Counted from the stretch's first letter, positions 8,745 through 19,160 are shown. The stretch: DNA of 64,000 nt from Salinicoccus carnicancri Crm (GCF_000330705.1 NZ_ANAM01000010.1:62001-126000); one strand, 5' to 3'. Numbers and translations: made by a program. Notes: a model not told the origin generated them from the letters alone.

Positions 8745-10262
8745 TTATTTCTCAAGATACACTCCGACACCCGGACCAAGCGGCAACCCCGTGAAGAAGA
8801 AGATGAGCAGCATGATGATCCATACCACCAGGAATATCAGTGAGTAGGGGATCATCAGCGCCATGTAGCTGCCGATGCTCGCATTCTTGTCATACCGCTG
8901 CATGAATGCCAGTATGATGACCATGTACGGAAACAATGGCGTGATGATGTTGATGGACGAATCCGCAATACGGTACGCTGCCTGTGTAAATGCAGGATTG
9001 TAGCCGAGCTGCATGAACAGCGGGACGAATATTGGTGCCTCGATTGCCCACTTTGCAGAACCTGATGTAATCAGGAAGTTCATGAGACCAGTGAATATGA
9101 CATAGCCGATGATCAGTCCCACTCCCGTGAACTCGACACTTTCAAGGAATTCGGCGCCGTTCACTGCAAGCCATGTGCCCAGATTGGACCAGGTGAAGTA
9201 TGCAATGAACTGGGCGATGGCGAATACAAGCACAATATAACCCGCCATATCCTTTATGGATTCCGTCATATAGTACGTGACATCCTTACTCGCCCGGATC
9301 TTTCCGACTGTGATACCGAACGCCATGCCGATGACAATGAAGAAGATCAGGATGATCGGTACGATGCCATCAAGGAATGGCGAAGGCGAAATACCGCCTT
9401 CCTCATTCCTGAGCGGGCTGTTCGGGATCAAGATGACACCGAGCACCAGTGCCCAGTAGAGCAGTCCGGCAATCAGGGCTGCGAAAAACCCTTTCTTGGC
9501 ATTCGGCAGTTCTTCCGTATTCTCATCCTCCACAGCATCTCCGGTATATTTCCCAAGACGCGGTTCAACGATTCTGGTGGTAATCAGACCGCCGACGACA
9601 GTCAGCACAAACACGGATACAATATTGAAATACCAATTGTCCACTGGCGTCACAGTTATACTTTCATCCAGTATCGCAGCCGCTTCCGTCGAAATTCCTG
9701 CAAGCAGTGCATCCGTTCCGGCAACGAACAGATTCGCCGTGAAGCCGGCACCTGCTCCGGCGAAACCGGCGGCGAGTCCAGCAAGCGGGTGGCGTCCGAG
9801 CTTATAGAATACGAGTGCACCGAGGGGCGGAATGAGGACAACCGCAGCATCCGATGCGAGGTTACCCAGTATACCGACGAACACGACCGTATAGGTCACG
9901 AGGAACGGCGGTGATTTCAGGATTGTCTTGCGGATTGCGTAATCGAGCAGTCCGACCTTTTCCGCCAGTCCGATACCGAGCATCATAGCAAGCACAAGCC
10001 CGAGCGGCGCGAAGCCAGTGAAGTTCTCGAGCATCGAAGTGATGATGAACTGCAGCCCTTCACCAGACAGCAGGTTTCTGATCGGCAGTTCCTCGCCCGT
10101 CCCCGGGTGATTGACCGATGCATCAAAAAGGCTGAATATATAGGACACGAGAATCATCAGCACAGCCAGTCCGACGAAGAGTGCGAACGGATCCGGGAGC
10201 TTATTGCCCACCCGTTCGATGAAATCCAGGATCTTCTGGGTCATGGTTCTTTTCTCTGACAT
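8745..10262 (-). CDS. AbgT family transporter (p-aminobenzoyl-glutamate type)
   Basis: A 505-aa membrane protein with about 12 hydrophobic stretches, typical in length for the AbgT family (E. coli AbgT, MtrF). Conserved segments include LAAGFAGAGAGFTANLF near residue 155, FVAGTDALLAGI, and the late helix region LMNFLITSGSAKWAIEAPIF. AbgT proteins import p-aminobenzoyl-glutamate; some homologues export sulfonamides. GAGGG lies six bases before ATG 10262, and the in-frame ATG at 10274 is not supported. It starts an operon with the AbgA-like hydrolase, pointing to scavenging rather than efflux. Confidence 0.85.
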   Translation of the reverse strand: MSEKRTMTQKILDFIERVGNKLPDPFALFVGLAVLMILVSYIFSLFDASVNHPGTGEELPIRNLLSGEGLQFIITSMLENFTGFAPLGLVLAMMLGIGLAEKVGLLDYAIRKTILKSPPFLVTYTVVFVGILGNLASDAAVVLIPPLGALVFYKLGRHPLAGLAAGFAGAGAGFTANLFVAGTDALLAGISTEAAAILDESITVTPVDNWYFNIVSVFVLTVVGGLITTRIVEPRLGKYTGDAVEDENTEELPNAKKGFFAALIAGLLYWALVLGVILIPNSPLRNEEGGISPSPFLDGIVPIILIFFIVIGMAFGITVGKIRASKDVTYYMTESIKDMAGYIVLVFAIAQFIAYFTWSNLGTWLAVNGAEFLESVEFTGVGLIIGYVIFTGLMNFLITSGSAKWAIEAPIFVPLFMQLGYNPAFTQAAYRIADSSINIITPLFPYMVIILAFMQRYDKNASIGSYMALMIPYSLIFLVVWIIMLLIFFFTGLPLGPGVGVYLEK

Positions 10263-10417
10263 GATATCCCTCATTTATAGTAGGATTAAAACCGATTAAA
10301 CTCATATAATTTGATTAATAAGACCAGTCTACAGCATGCACAAACCGTTGTCCATATATTTTAAAAATTACAAAATCTTATATAACTGCTGCACGGCAGT
10401 TCCCCTTTCCGCAATTT

Positions 10418-10431
10418 TGTAAGCGCTTTTA
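10418..10431 (-). promoter_or_regulatory. Candidate CcpA (cre) site upstream of abgT
   Basis: TGTAAGCGCTTTTA matches the Gram-positive cre consensus TGWAANCGNTNWCA at 13 of 14 positions. It lies about 155 bases before the AbgT start. The rest of the 390-base gap 10263-10652 holds A+T-rich promoter-like sequence (weak TTGTGC, 17 bases, TATTAA on the minus strand) and the sqr terminator, and no convincing gene. Confidence 0.45.
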
Positions 10432-10526
10432 TGTAATTTTAACATATGCCTGGAAGGTATCAATAAATTTATGAACAGCGACGATGACGGTTCAGGAGTT
10501 ATGACACCAGTATCCATTTACATGGA

Positions 10527-10580
10527 AATTTAAAACTCCCTCCTGCGGGGCGGTCGATGACCGTCCGCACAGGAGGGAGT
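10527..10580 (-). terminator. Terminator of the cst operon (after sqr)
   Basis: ACTCCCTCCTG (10535-10545) pairs with CAGGAGGGAGT (10570-10580), and the interior is also self-complementary around GGTCGATGACC. On the minus strand it is followed by TTTTAAATTT. It lies about 70 bases after the sqr stop. Confidence 0.8.
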
Positions 10581-10652
10581 GATTTTCAAATGAAGCCAGA
10601 CACTGTATAGACCCGTATATCCAAAATTTTCAGGACTTGCCGTCGGGCATGC

Positions 10653-11840
10653 CTACATAAGCCCCTTCATCATTCCCCGCCAGTACATGGCAGGCAGTCC
10701 ATACTTTTTCACCATGTACATACTTTTCCTTTCTTTCGCCTGGTTGACAGGAAAAGTTTCCGATGGCACATTATCATACTTGAATTCTGCCATTATAAGG
10801 GAATTATAGCCCGTGACGAGGGGACATGAAGTATACCCGTCATACCTGCGGGCGGATCGGGCACCGCCTTTCAGCATTGATTTGATATGTGATGCCACTA
10901 CCGGTGCCTGTTTGCGTATCGCTGCACCCGTCTTCGAGGTCGGCGCACTGGAAACATCCCCGAGGCTGAAAATATTTCCGTATCCATTATGCTGAAGGGT
11001 ATGGGGGTCTACGTCCACCCATCCATCAGAATTGGCCAGAGGACTTCTCTTGATGAAATCAGGGGCACTCATATAAGGGACTGCATGAATCATATCATAA
11101 TCCAGCGTCTCTTCCTCCCCGCTGTCCAGGTCCCGGAAAACCGCCTGTTTGTTGGGGCCGTCGACTTTGATCAGGTCTTTCTTGTAATCGGCCCTGATTC
11201 CCTTTCTGCTGATGACCTCATCAAGCGCATCAGCATATTTCTTAACTGAAAACACAGAGCCGTTTGCTGATTTGAAATTGATTTCCGTCCGGTTGCGGAC
11301 TCCCTGATTCCGGAATGCCTCATCTGCAAGATACATGATCTTTTGTGGTGCACCCCCGCATTTAATCGCCGAATCGGGATGAGTGAATATCGCACGGCCC
11401 CCCTGGAAAGATCGTATTGTTTCCCATGTGTAATCCACATGTTCATACGAGTAGTTGCTGCATATGCCATATTTCCCCACATTTCCAGCCAGTCCTTCTA
11501 TTTCATCCCAGTCCAGCTGTAAACCGGGACATACGATCAGGTATTTATACATTATTTCAGTGCCTTCCGAAGTGGTCACCCGATTTTCCTCCGGTTTGAA
11601 TGATTCCGCCGATTCCTTGTACCATTTGACCCCTTTCGGGATCAATGAAGCCTCAGAGCGCCGGGACGCTTCCTTATCAACGACGCCGCCCCCTACAAGT
11701 GTCCATAGCGGTTGATAATAATGATTGTCAGCCGGGTCAATGATGGCCAGGTCGATATACTCGGATATGCGTTTCAGACGTGAAGCTACCGTTATTCCTG
11801 CAGTACCGCCGCCAACTACCAGAACTTCGTGAAATTCCAC
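10653..11840 (-). CDS. sqr: Sulfide:quinone oxidoreductase
   Basis: A 395-aa FAD-dependent oxidoreductase that should oxidise sulfide at the membrane, pass electrons to quinone and make low-molecular-weight persulfides. The FAD motif VVGGGTAGITVASRL is at the N-terminus, NHYYQPLWTLVGGG is the family segment near residue 40, and CGGAPQKIMYL and SCPLVTGYN carry the two conserved Cys of the active site. GDVSSAPTSKTGAAIRKQAP is the quinone-side FAD segment. The start is a GTG at 11840, five bases after AAAGGGTG; the only upstream ATG (11906) has no ribosome site. It is the last gene of the cst operon, 114 bases after tauE. Confidence 0.88.
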   Translation of the reverse strand: MEFHEVLVVGGGTAGITVASRLKRISEYIDLAIIDPADNHYYQPLWTLVGGGVVDKEASRRSEASLIPKGVKWYKESAESFKPEENRVTTSEGTEIMYKYLIVCPGLQLDWDEIEGLAGNVGKYGICSNYSYEHVDYTWETIRSFQGGRAIFTHPDSAIKCGGAPQKIMYLADEAFRNQGVRNRTEINFKSANGSVFSVKKYADALDEVISRKGIRADYKKDLIKVDGPNKQAVFRDLDSGEEETLDYDMIHAVPYMSAPDFIKRSPLANSDGWVDVDPHTLQHNGYGNIFSLGDVSSAPTSKTGAAIRKQAPVVASHIKSMLKGGARSARRYDGYTSCPLVTGYNSLIMAEFKYDNVPSETFPVNQAKERKSMYMVKKYGLPAMYWRGMMKGLM

Positions 11841-11954
11841 TGTAACACCCTTTCTGCCATTATCATTATAAAACTGTATCCGAAAATCGGTTCCGTAAAC
11901 ATCCAACGGACTGCCGGCAGAAAATACCTTCTCCCGATCTGGAACACTGCAGCA

Positions 11955-12734
11955 TTACAACAGGATTTCCACCCAGATTTTAACAGCTGTCGCCAGTATC
12001 AGCAGTGCCAGAATCCACTGGAGGACCCCGGTATTCATCCTCTGTCCAGCTTTTGCCCCGAGTGGTGCCGCAATGAGACTTGCTATGATCATGATGGCGG
12101 CAGGTCCGTAGAGCACCTGATCAGCCGCCACTTTGCCGACGGTCGTACCGATGGAGGAAATCAGTGTGACAGCCAGGCTGGTCGCAATCGTCACGCGCGT
12201 CGGTATTTTAAGGATCACCAGCATGATCGGAACCAGTATGAAGGCACCGGCAGCACCGACAATGCCGGCGGCACTGCCGGTCAAGAATGCAAGTGATGCC
12301 GCAAGCGTCCTGTTGAAATGAAGGACATCGCCCCGTGAAAAAGGGATTTCCTTTTTGGGGATGAACATCATGATGGCAGCGATTGCCGCAAGCACGGCAT
12401 ATACGACATCAATCTGGGTCTCTGTAAGGAATGTCGAGCCGTATCCCCCGAGGAGACTGCCTGCAAGTATCGCGCTTCCCATGTATGCGATCAGCCGCAT
12501 GTTCAGATAACCGCTGTTCCTATATGCCCAGACGCCACCTATCGTTGCAAAAAACACTTGTACCGCACTGATTCCAGATACTTCATGTGATGTAAACGCA
12601 GTGACACCAAGCAATGCGGGTATATACAGAAGCATCGGGTACTTGATGATCGATCCCCCTATGCCCACCATCCCCGAGATGAAAGATCCGACGAAACCGA
12701 TCAGAAATATGACGATGATCGTTACAATATCCAT
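11955..12734 (-). CDS. tauE: TauE/SafE family sulfur-anion exporter
   Basis: A 259-aa membrane protein with about eight hydrophobic segments. The paired repeats with [19 protein letters not shown] near the N-terminus and [18 protein letters not shown] in the second half are the TauE family signature. In staphylococcal cst loci this protein is thought to export sulfite or thiosulfate made during persulfide oxidation. Its ATG overlaps the cstB stop (TGATG), so translation is coupled. The nearby GTG at 12737 is an alternative start. Confidence 0.85.
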   Translation of the reverse strand: MDIVTIIVIFLIGFVGSFISGMVGIGGSIIKYPMLLYIPALLGVTAFTSHEVSGISAVQVFFATIGGVWAYRNSGYLNMRLIAYMGSAILAGSLLGGYGSTFLTETQIDVVYAVLAAIAAIMMFIPKKEIPFSRGDVLHFNRTLAASLAFLTGSAAGIVGAAGAFILVPIMLVILKIPTRVTIATSLAVTLISSIGTTVGKVAADQVLYGPAAIMIIASLIAAPLGAKAGQRMNTGVLQWILALLILATAVKIWVEILL

Positions 12735-14095
12735 CACTGCATCGCTCGGATGAGACCTGCGTAGCCATCTTCGATATTTACGACATTATCGTATCCCCGG
12801 GCCTTGAGTGCGCTCATGGCTATGGCTGAACGGACACCGGACTGACAATGCACATAGATTGTATCGTCCGCATCGAACGGCACCTCTTTCTCGTCAAGCT
12901 GGCCGAAGTGCAGATGGTGCGCATTTTCAAGACTGCCATTGTTATATTCGGAAGCAGAACGGACATCGAGAATATTCCTATCCTTGAAATTGCTGATGAA
13001 CTCCGCCGCAGATACATTTTCATATGCATCGTCGTAATACTGTTCTGCCTCCCGTGCAGGGACTATCAGCTGAAGATTGTCATATCCGATGGAAGCGAGA
13101 TCCTCCTGCAGCACCCGGCTGTCTTCAGGGTTGCCGATAACAGTCATCGGCTGATCATAATCGATATACCATCCGGCAAACTGAAGGAATTTGTCATTGT
13201 ACGGAATGTTTATCGCACCTTTTTTGAACCCTTTCCTGAATTCCTCCCGGCTTCTGAGATCGAACAGCTGTCCCGGCAGTTCATCCGGGGTGCCCACTTC
13301 AACATCCTTCACCTTGAATCCGGGCAGTCCTTCCTTGTTGACTTTCTTCATCTGGGCAAAATAGCTTGGCGGCTCCGGCTGGTTGCTTGTCAGCTCTTTT
13401 ATGAAAGCTTCCCTGTCATCATAGTCGAACACCCAGTTGTTCCTCAGTTCATAGCCCAGCGTGGAGAGCGGCACTGCACCGAGTGACTTGCCGCAGGCAC
13501 TGCCGGCCCCATGACCCGGCCAGACTTGCATGAATTCCGGATACTTGTCCACTGTTTTCAATGAATCGAACATCGCTGCCGCGCCTTCCTCAGTCGTACC
13601 TTCCATCTGTGCCGCCTCTTCAAGAAGATCCGGCCGTCCGATGTCACCGACAAACAGGAAATCCCCTGTGAATATGCCCATCGGTTCATCGCTGCCGCCG
13701 CCTCTGTCTGTCAGAACAAATGAAATGCTTTCCGGTGTATGGCCCGGTGTATGGAGGACTTTCAATTCAACTTTGCCGACTCTGATGATGTCGCCATCTT
13801 TTAGATATACCGTGTTTTTGGGCATACCTTCATATTTCCAATTCTCGTCCCCCTCATCTGATACATATGCCGTCGCATTGAAACGTTCAGCAGCATCGCG
13901 CAAACCGGAAGCGAAATCCGCATGGATATGCGTCTCGGTCACCTGTGTGATGTTGAAACCTTCCTGAGCTGCCACTTCTCCATATTCATCAACGACACGT
14001 TTCGGATCGATGATGATCGCCTCTTTTGTTTGCTGACATGCCACCATGTAGGATGTCTGTGCAAGTTTCTTGTCAAAAAATTGTTTGAAGAACAT
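12734..14095 (-). CDS. cstB: CstB: persulfide dioxygenase fused to rhodanese domains
   Basis: A 453-aa multidomain enzyme. Residues about 1-230 are an ETHE1-like metallo-beta-lactamase-fold dioxygenase with the iron-binding [16 protein letters not shown] and [14 protein letters not shown] motifs. A degenerate rhodanese domain ([20 protein letters not shown]) follows, and a C-terminal rhodanese carries the active-site loop CQSGVRSA. It should oxidise low-molecular-weight persulfide to thiosulfate or sulfite. S. aureus CstB has the same architecture and a similar length. ATG 14095 lies eight bases after AAGGAG; the GTG at 14104 is less likely. It sits between cstA and tauE. Confidence 0.9.
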   Translation of the reverse strand: MFFKQFFDKKLAQTSYMVACQQTKEAIIIDPKRVVDEYGEVAAQEGFNITQVTETHIHADFASGLRDAAERFNATAYVSDEGDENWKYEGMPKNTVYLKDGDIIRVGKVELKVLHTPGHTPESISFVLTDRGGGSDEPMGIFTGDFLFVGDIGRPDLLEEAAQMEGTTEEGAAAMFDSLKTVDKYPEFMQVWPGHGAGSACGKSLGAVPLSTLGYELRNNWVFDYDDREAFIKELTSNQPEPPSYFAQMKKVNKEGLPGFKVKDVEVGTPDELPGQLFDLRSREEFRKGFKKGAINIPYNDKFLQFAGWYIDYDQPMTVIGNPEDSRVLQEDLASIGYDNLQLIVPAREAEQYYDDAYENVSAAEFISNFKDRNILDVRSASEYNNGSLENAHHLHFGQLDEKEVPFDADDTIYVHCQSGVRSAIAMSALKARGYDNVVNIEDGYAGLIRAMQ

Positions 14096-14129
14096 TATAT
14101 ACACTCCTTAGTATTCAATATACCGCTTA

Positions 14130-15224
14130 TTATATGAAAAGATTCAGGTTCCCATTTTCTGCATCACCGAGATAAGTGCCGACCCCTCCGAAATTGACAT
14201 TCGGCAGCAGTTCATCCGCCTCAACCGCCATGATATCCATGCTCATCGTGCAGGCCACCATTTTGACACCGAGGGAATCGGCCTTGTCGATCATTTCCGT
14301 CAATGCGTCGACTTTCTTCCTCTTCATGACATACTGGATCATCTTCGATCCGAGCCCGAACATATTCATTTTCGAAATTGGCAGTTTGGCGGCAGATTTG
14401 GGCATCATCATGCTGAATGCTTTGTCCAATCCCTTTTTATCCTTCTTCGGTGCTTCTGGGTCCTTGATGACATTGAGTCCCCAGAATGTGAAGAACATCG
14501 TTACATCCTTACCCATGCTTTTGGCGCCAGTGGCAATGATGAACGAAGCAAGCGCCTTGTCGAGATCACCGCTGAAGACGACCATCGTTGCACCGTTTTT
14601 CGTTTCCACCATCTGATGGCCTTCCCCGGATGGCGCTGGCTGCTGATCATTCTTCTCGAGTACAGCAACAACCCTGTCACCATCCTTTTCGTTTTTTAGC
14701 ACCGTGTTTCCGGTCTTTTTCGCCCAGGCTTCGACATCCGTGCAAAAACCGGGATCCGTCACCGTGATTTCCATCTGCTGTCCGGGTTCAAGCTGTCCCA
14801 TCGTTTCGCTCACCCTGAGCAGAGGCCCCGGGCACTGAAGACCACTCGCTTCAATCCTCACCCTTTCCGGATCAATGTTTCTATCCCCGGATGCATCCGG
14901 TGCGCCTGTAACAGTCTTCGAACTGTCATACGCACCGGTATATGAAGAAAAGCCTTCGTCCAGGTTCACTGCATCGTATCCATTCCGCTTCAGAATGTCC
15001 ACGGCTTTGGCACCGCGTTTTCCCTTTTGGCAATATGCATGGATCCGCCGGTCCTTTGGCAGTTCATCCAGCCTGTTTTCCAATTCATTCACCGAGATGT
15101 TCCGGGCACCTTCAATATGACCCATATCGTATTCAAAATCTTCCCTGACATCAAGCAGGTACTGATTTTTTTCAAGTATCCCGTCTGCATCATTGATATG
15201 ATAATCCGTTCCAGTTTTGTTCAT
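14130..15224 (-). CDS. cstA: CstA: rhodanese-TusA-DsrE multidomain sulfurtransferase
   Basis: A 364-aa protein with three sulfur-relay domains in order: rhodanese (residues about 1-95, active-site loop CQKGKRGA), TusA (about 105-180, ASGLQCPGPLLRVSE with the catalytic Cys) and a DsrE/DsrF-like domain (about 200-364, including MSKMNMFGLGSKM-type sequence and a Cys in MVACTMSMDIM). It moves persulfide sulfur between carriers. AAGGAGG lies eight bases before ATG 15224, and the longer in-frame start at 15320 would run through the promoter. It is the first gene after the operator-flanked promoter, followed by cstB 34 bases on. Confidence 0.9.
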   Translation of the reverse strand: MNKTGTDYHINDADGILEKNQYLLDVREDFEYDMGHIEGARNISVNELENRLDELPKDRRIHAYCQKGKRGAKAVDILKRNGYDAVNLDEGFSSYTGAYDSSKTVTGAPDASGDRNIDPERVRIEASGLQCPGPLLRVSETMGQLEPGQQMEITVTDPGFCTDVEAWAKKTGNTVLKNEKDGDRVVAVLEKNDQQPAPSGEGHQMVETKNGATMVVFSGDLDKALASFIIATGAKSMGKDVTMFFTFWGLNVIKDPEAPKKDKKGLDKAFSMMMPKSAAKLPISKMNMFGLGSKMIQYVMKRKKVDALTEMIDKADSLGVKMVACTMSMDIMAVEADELLPNVNFGGVGTYLGDAENGNLNLFI

Positions 15225-15247
15225 TGTATAGAACCTCCTTGTTTTAA

Positions 15248-15308
15248 ATACCCATAAGGGTATAATAGCAAACACTCCGCCTCCTGTCAAATACCCCTTA
15301 GGGTATTT
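15248..15308 (-). promoter_or_regulatory. cstA promoter flanked by two CstR-type operators
   Basis: On the minus strand, TTGACA (15290-15285), 17 bases and TATTAT (15267-15262) form a near-ideal sigma-A promoter. One inverted repeat, ATACCC-ATAA-GGGTAT at 15248-15263, overlaps the -10 end. A second, AATACCC-CTTA-GGGTATT within 15289-15308, overlaps the -35. Both match the CsoR/CstR operator pattern, so a persulfide-sensing CstR should block RNA polymerase from both sides. Confidence 0.85.
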
Positions 15309-15336
15309 GACAGGAGGCATAAAAACAGATGATTTA

Positions 15337-15618
15337 TCATCTGCTCTTGTTCAACAGTTCGACCGCTTCCTTGACCAGTGCATCCGTATCCTGATCCGGG
15401 TCATCCATCGCTTCTTTCACACATTCCACCAGGTTTTCACTCACGATCACGTTCATGGTACGGTTCAATGCATTTTTGGCCGCACTCAACTGAGTGACCA
15501 CATCTTTGCAGTGCCTGCCCTCCTCAATCATCTTCAACGCACCGTTGATCTGCCCCTGCAGACGGTTTATGCGGTTGACTACCGCCTTATCATAGACATA
15601 CTTCTCTTCAACAGTCAT
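15337..15618 (-). CDS. cstR: CstR: persulfide-sensing CsoR-family repressor
   Basis: A 93-aa all-helical repressor of the CsoR family (VVNRINRLQGQINGALKMI is the family helix). The two sensing Cys are at about positions 37 (GRHCKDV) and 66 (LVECVKE). The copper-ligand His four residues before the second Cys in CsoR is Asn here, as expected for the sulfur-sensing CstR branch rather than a copper sensor. The start at 15618 follows AGAGGG by five bases. It has its own promoter with an operator-like repeat, so it is probably autoregulated, and it leads the cst operon. Confidence 0.88.
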   Translation of the reverse strand: MTVEEKYVYDKAVVNRINRLQGQINGALKMIEEGRHCKDVVTQLSAAKNALNRTMNVIVSENLVECVKEAMDDPDQDTDALVKEAVELLNKSR

Positions 15619-15651
15619 CCTAACCCTCTTCTCTGTAATATTGATAACAAC

Positions 15652-15697
15652 ATTATAATAGATGGAACCTGCCCCGGTCAAATACCCCGCATGGTAT
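15652..15697 (-). promoter_or_regulatory. cstR promoter with operator-like repeat
   Basis: On the minus strand, TTGACC (15681-15676), 18 bases and TATAAT (15657-15652) precede cstR. ATACCC-CGCA-TGGTAT at 15682-15697 is an operator half-mismatched at one base, adjoining the -35. It probably gives autoregulation. Confidence 0.7.
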
Positions 15698-15763
15698 ATT
15701 GGGTGATACTTTGGAAAATGTCCGTTACAATGGTGACAGAGATATAAAAGCGAATGGGGTATT

Positions 15764-16372
15764 ATGATGAATCATTGGGATGAAAAATTCAGAACGGATG
15801 AATATATATACGGTGTTGAGCCAAACGAATGGGTCAGGACCGTCCTGGGTTCAGAACAGGGCAAAAGGATTGTTCTCCTCGCCGAAGGTGAAGGACGCAA
15901 TGCCGTCTATCTCGCCAGACTCGGCAATCAGGTCACAACTTATGATTTTTCAAAAGAGGGGATTGAGAAAATGGAACGGCTGGCTGCTTCAGAAGACGTG
16001 ACAGTCGATACCAACCTGCGGGATATAACGATAAAAGACGCAGTACCCCGTGAGACTTATGACATCAGCGTCAATATTTTCGGGCACGTTCCGGCGGAAG
16101 GCAAATTGCAGATGTTCACGAATTTGGTGGAATGTGTGAAACCCGGGGGACTGATCGTATTCGAACTGTATTCCAAGGAACAGCTGGAATATAAAACAGG
16201 CGGCCCGCCGGACATGAACATGCTTTATGACCTTGATGAAATCAGAGGATATCTGGAGCGATTCGATGTGGAAGTGATCCACCTTGAAAAAGAGGTCGTA
16301 CACAGGCACGAAGGCAGGATGCACAATGGTAAATCCTCCGTCATCCAGGGAAAGGTCAGAAAGCTGAAGTAA
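15764..16372 (+). CDS. Class I SAM-dependent methyltransferase (TehB-like)
   Basis: A 202-aa Rossmann-fold methyltransferase. The SAM-binding region is VLLAEGEGRNAVYLARLG (motif I, LAEGEGRN) and the acidic motif II is in TTYDFSKEGIEKM. VKPGGLIVFELYSKEQL is the post-motif near residue 130. Proteins with this short architecture are often labelled tellurite-resistance TehB-like or thiopurine-like methyltransferases, and the true acceptor is unknown. It is divergent from cstR and shares about 80 bases of upstream DNA, so co-regulation by CstR is possible. No strong ribosome site is seen beyond a weak GGGG, and ATG 15767 is an alternative start. Confidence 0.75.
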   Translation: MMNHWDEKFRTDEYIYGVEPNEWVRTVLGSEQGKRIVLLAEGEGRNAVYLARLGNQVTTYDFSKEGIEKMERLAASEDVTVDTNLRDITIKDAVPRETYDISVNIFGHVPAEGKLQMFTNLVECVKPGGLIVFELYSKEQLEYKTGGPPDMNMLYDLDEIRGYLERFDVEVIHLEKEVVHRHEGRMHNGKSSVIQGKVRKLK

Positions 16373-16399
16373 GCACTTTTAAAGCTGTCACTCCCTTAT

Positions 16400-16443
16400 A
16401 AAAAAACAAGAACAGCCAACGGTCTTAAACTCGTTGGCTGTTC
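16400..16443. terminator. Terminator between methyltransferase and copper operon
   Basis: GAACAGCCAACG (16410-16421) pairs perfectly with CGTTGGCTGTTC (16432-16443). The minus-strand side is followed by TTGTTTTTTT, a strong terminator for copZ transcripts. The plus side has only TAATATTT, so it is weaker for the methyltransferase. Confidence 0.85.
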
Positions 16444-16530
16444 TAATATTTCAGTGTTCAATTGAAGGGCGGCCTGGAGTTCACGCCGGCCGCACCAGAC
16501 TGGGCGGAGGCCTCCGCTCTATATCTCAAC

Positions 16531-16740
16531 TTACTTTACGACGTCGTAACCCTGTCCTTCGATGGCGTCGACCATCGCAGCATCATCAACTTTATCCTCC
16601 TGATAGTCAACGCTTACCTGATTATCCTCCAGGCTCACTTCTGAGCCATTGACACCTTCCAGCTTATTCAGCGCACCTTCCACCGAGCTCTTGCAATGTC
16701 CGCATGTCATACCTTCTACTTTGATTGTCTTATTAGCCAT
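16531..16740 (-). CDS. copZ: Copper chaperone CopZ
   Basis: A 69-aa single heavy-metal-associated domain with the Cu(I)-binding motif GMTCGHC near residue 12 and the typical ferredoxin-like beta-alpha-beta pattern ending IEGQGYDVV. It carries cytosolic Cu(I) to CopA. It lies 35 bases after copA on the same strand, at the end of the csoR-copA-copZ operon. AGGAGG precedes the start. Length and motif are standard. Confidence 0.95.
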   Translation of the reverse strand: MANKTIKVEGMTCGHCKSSVEGALNKLEGVNGSEVSLEDNQVSVDYQEDKVDDAAMVDAIEGQGYDVVK

Positions 16741-16775
16741 AACTATGATACCTCCTAATACAAGTTTATAAAATA

Positions 16776-19160
16776 TTATACCTTAACACGTTTGAGACGG
16801 AGCGAATTGGTTACTACGCTGACCGAACTGAATGCCATTGCAGCACCGGCCACCCATGGTGCCAGGAAACCGAGTGCAGCAATCGGGATGCCTGCTGTAT
16901 TGTAGGCGAATGCCCAGAACAGATTCTGCTTGATATTACGGATTGTCCTGTGGCTTAAATTGATTGCTCTTGGAATCAGCGTCAACTCTCCGCCGAGAAT
17001 CGTGATATCTGCCGCTTCGATGGCAACTTCGGTCCCAGTGCCGATGGCGATGCCGATGTCTGCTGTAGCGAGTGCCGGTGCATCATTGACGCCGTCGCCT
17101 ACCATCGCAACCACTTTCCCTTCATCCTGCACTTTCCTGACCTGGGCTGCTTTTTCTTCAGGGAGCACTTCAGCAATGACTGTATCTATATTGACCTGTC
17201 TGGCAATTGCCGAAGCGGTACTGCCATTGTCCCCTGTCAGCATGATGATTTCAAGGCCCTGGTCATGGAGGGATTTGATCGCTTCCTTTGCAGTTTCCTT
17301 CACGGTGTCCTGCACGGCTACAATACCTTTCACCCGCCCATCCACGGAGATGATCATGGCAGTTTTGCCATCATGCTCGAATTGGCTCATGCTGTCTTCC
17401 AGGTCTCCAGTGTCCATGTTGTTCTCTGCCATCAGTTTACGCGTGCCGACAAGAATACGCCTGCCGTCAATCACAGCTTCGATGCCGCGCCCGGGGATCG
17501 CATTGAAGTCGTCCACATCGGCGAGTTCTATATCGTGTTCCGTTGCATAGCTTACAATTGCTTCGGCAAGTGGGTGTTCTGACCCTTTCTCTGCAGAAGC
17601 GAGCAGTCGGAGTGTGTCGTCGTCACCTGTGAAGTCAGTGACTTCCGGCCGGCCCTTGGTGATCGTACCCGTCTTATCCATGATGATTGCATTGAGGGAA
17701 TGTGTTTTTTCCAGGTGTTCCCCGCCCTTGAATAAAATACCGTTCTCCGCACCTTTACCGGTCCCCACCATGATTGAGGTCGGTGTAGCCAGTCCAAGGG
17801 CGCATGGGCAGGCGATCACAAGTACTGAGATGGATGCGACCAGTGCAGCTTCCATATTTCCGGGGCTGACCAGGAAGTACCACACCAGGAAGGTGACAAC
17901 CGCTATACCGATGACAATCGGTACGAAGTAACCGGAAATCAGATCCGCCATTCTCTGGATGGGGGCCTTCTTGCCCTGTGCCTCTTCCACTACTTTGATG
18001 ATGGATTGGAGAGCCGTTTCTTTTCCTACTTTGGTTGCCAGAATTTCAACTGTACCGTTCTGGTTGGTCGTCGCACCAATGACATTATCATCCGCCGCCT
18101 TTTCGACCGGTATCGATTCGCCGGTAATCATGGATTCGTCCACGGAAGTACGCCCTTTGACAACCATTGCGTCCACAGGGAATTTTTCACCCGGTTTGAC
18201 GATGAGTCGATCTCCTTCAATTACATCTTCTGCCGGAATCATCTGTTCCACGCCATCCCGGATCACGCGTGCTTCTTTTGCCTGCAGGTTCAGCAGTTCT
18301 TTGATGGCACCCGTTGTTTTTGTTTTTGCCCGTGTTTCCAAATACTTGCCGAACAGGATGAGCGTGATGATGATCGCACTGGTTTCAAAGTAAAGATGGG
18401 GATGCATGGTGGCGCCGGCCATCCATTTATACGTTTCATATAAACTGAATATGAAAGCGGCGCTTGTCCCCATCGCAACGAGCACATCCATGTTCGCAGT
18501 GAAATTTTTCAGGTTCTTATATGCACCGACATAGAACTGCCAGCCCAAAATGAATTGTACAGGTGTTGCGAAAGCCAGCTGGAACCATGGATTCATGAAA
18601 ATCGCCGGCAGACCGATGCCGAACAGGTGATCAAGCATCGTGACAAGGAGCGGCAGGGATAACAGTGCGGAGATGACGACTTTCCACTTCATCCTTGTGA
18701 GCTCCTGCTCCTTTTTGGACCCTTTCTCCTCAGTGCCCTGTTTTTGCCCGGCACCATATCCCAGGTCGTTTATCCTGCCGATCAGAGCTTTCTCAGATAC
18801 AACATTTGAATTATATTCGATGATTGCATTTTCCGTCGTCAGGTTGACGGAGGCATTGGATACACCTTCTGTCTTATTCAGTACCTTCTCGATCCGGGTG
18901 GAGCATGCCGCACACGTCATGCCGGTGATATCAAATTCCACTTCATCCATTTCCACTCCATATCCAAGGTTCGATATTTTGTCCGTAATGTCATCGAGCT
19001 GAATATTTTCAGGGTTGTACGCCACTGATGCTTTTTCTGTCGCCAGATTGACTTTGGCATCCACATCATCCATTTTATTCAATACTTTTTCAATTCGGTT
19101 TGAACACGATGCACATGTCATGCCGGTGATATTCAAAGTTACATTCTTGTCATTGGACAA
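16776..19160 (-). CDS. copA: Copper-exporting P1B-type ATPase CopA
   Basis: A 794-aa membrane ATPase that exports Cu(I). Two N-terminal HMA domains carry GMTCASC (near residue 13) and GMTCAAC (near residue 81). Eight membrane helices follow, with the intramembrane copper site CPC in [15 protein letters not shown]. The phosphorylation motif is DKTGT, the P1B-specific His-Pro is in [10 protein letters not shown], and the hinge is [12 protein letters not shown]. The start has GAGGGGAAAC-type sequence upstream. It lies between csoR and copZ, the classic order. All catalytic residues are intact. Confidence 0.95.
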   Translation of the reverse strand: MSNDKNVTLNITGMTCASCSNRIEKVLNKMDDVDAKVNLATEKASVAYNPENIQLDDITDKISNLGYGVEMDEVEFDITGMTCAACSTRIEKVLNKTEGVSNASVNLTTENAIIEYNSNVVSEKALIGRINDLGYGAGQKQGTEEKGSKKEQELTRMKWKVVISALLSLPLLVTMLDHLFGIGLPAIFMNPWFQLAFATPVQFILGWQFYVGAYKNLKNFTANMDVLVAMGTSAAFIFSLYETYKWMAGATMHPHLYFETSAIIITLILFGKYLETRAKTKTTGAIKELLNLQAKEARVIRDGVEQMIPAEDVIEGDRLIVKPGEKFPVDAMVVKGRTSVDESMITGESIPVEKAADDNVIGATTNQNGTVEILATKVGKETALQSIIKVVEEAQGKKAPIQRMADLISGYFVPIVIGIAVVTFLVWYFLVSPGNMEAALVASISVLVIACPCALGLATPTSIMVGTGKGAENGILFKGGEHLEKTHSLNAIIMDKTGTITKGRPEVTDFTGDDDTLRLLASAEKGSEHPLAEAIVSYATEHDIELADVDDFNAIPGRGIEAVIDGRRILVGTRKLMAENNMDTGDLEDSMSQFEHDGKTAMIISVDGRVKGIVAVQDTVKETAKEAIKSLHDQGLEIIMLTGDNGSTASAIARQVNIDTVIAEVLPEEKAAQVRKVQDEGKVVAMVGDGVNDAPALATADIGIAIGTGTEVAIEAADITILGGELTLIPRAINLSHRTIRNIKQNLFWAFAYNTAGIPIAALGFLAPWVAGAAMAFSSVSVVTNSLRLKRVKV

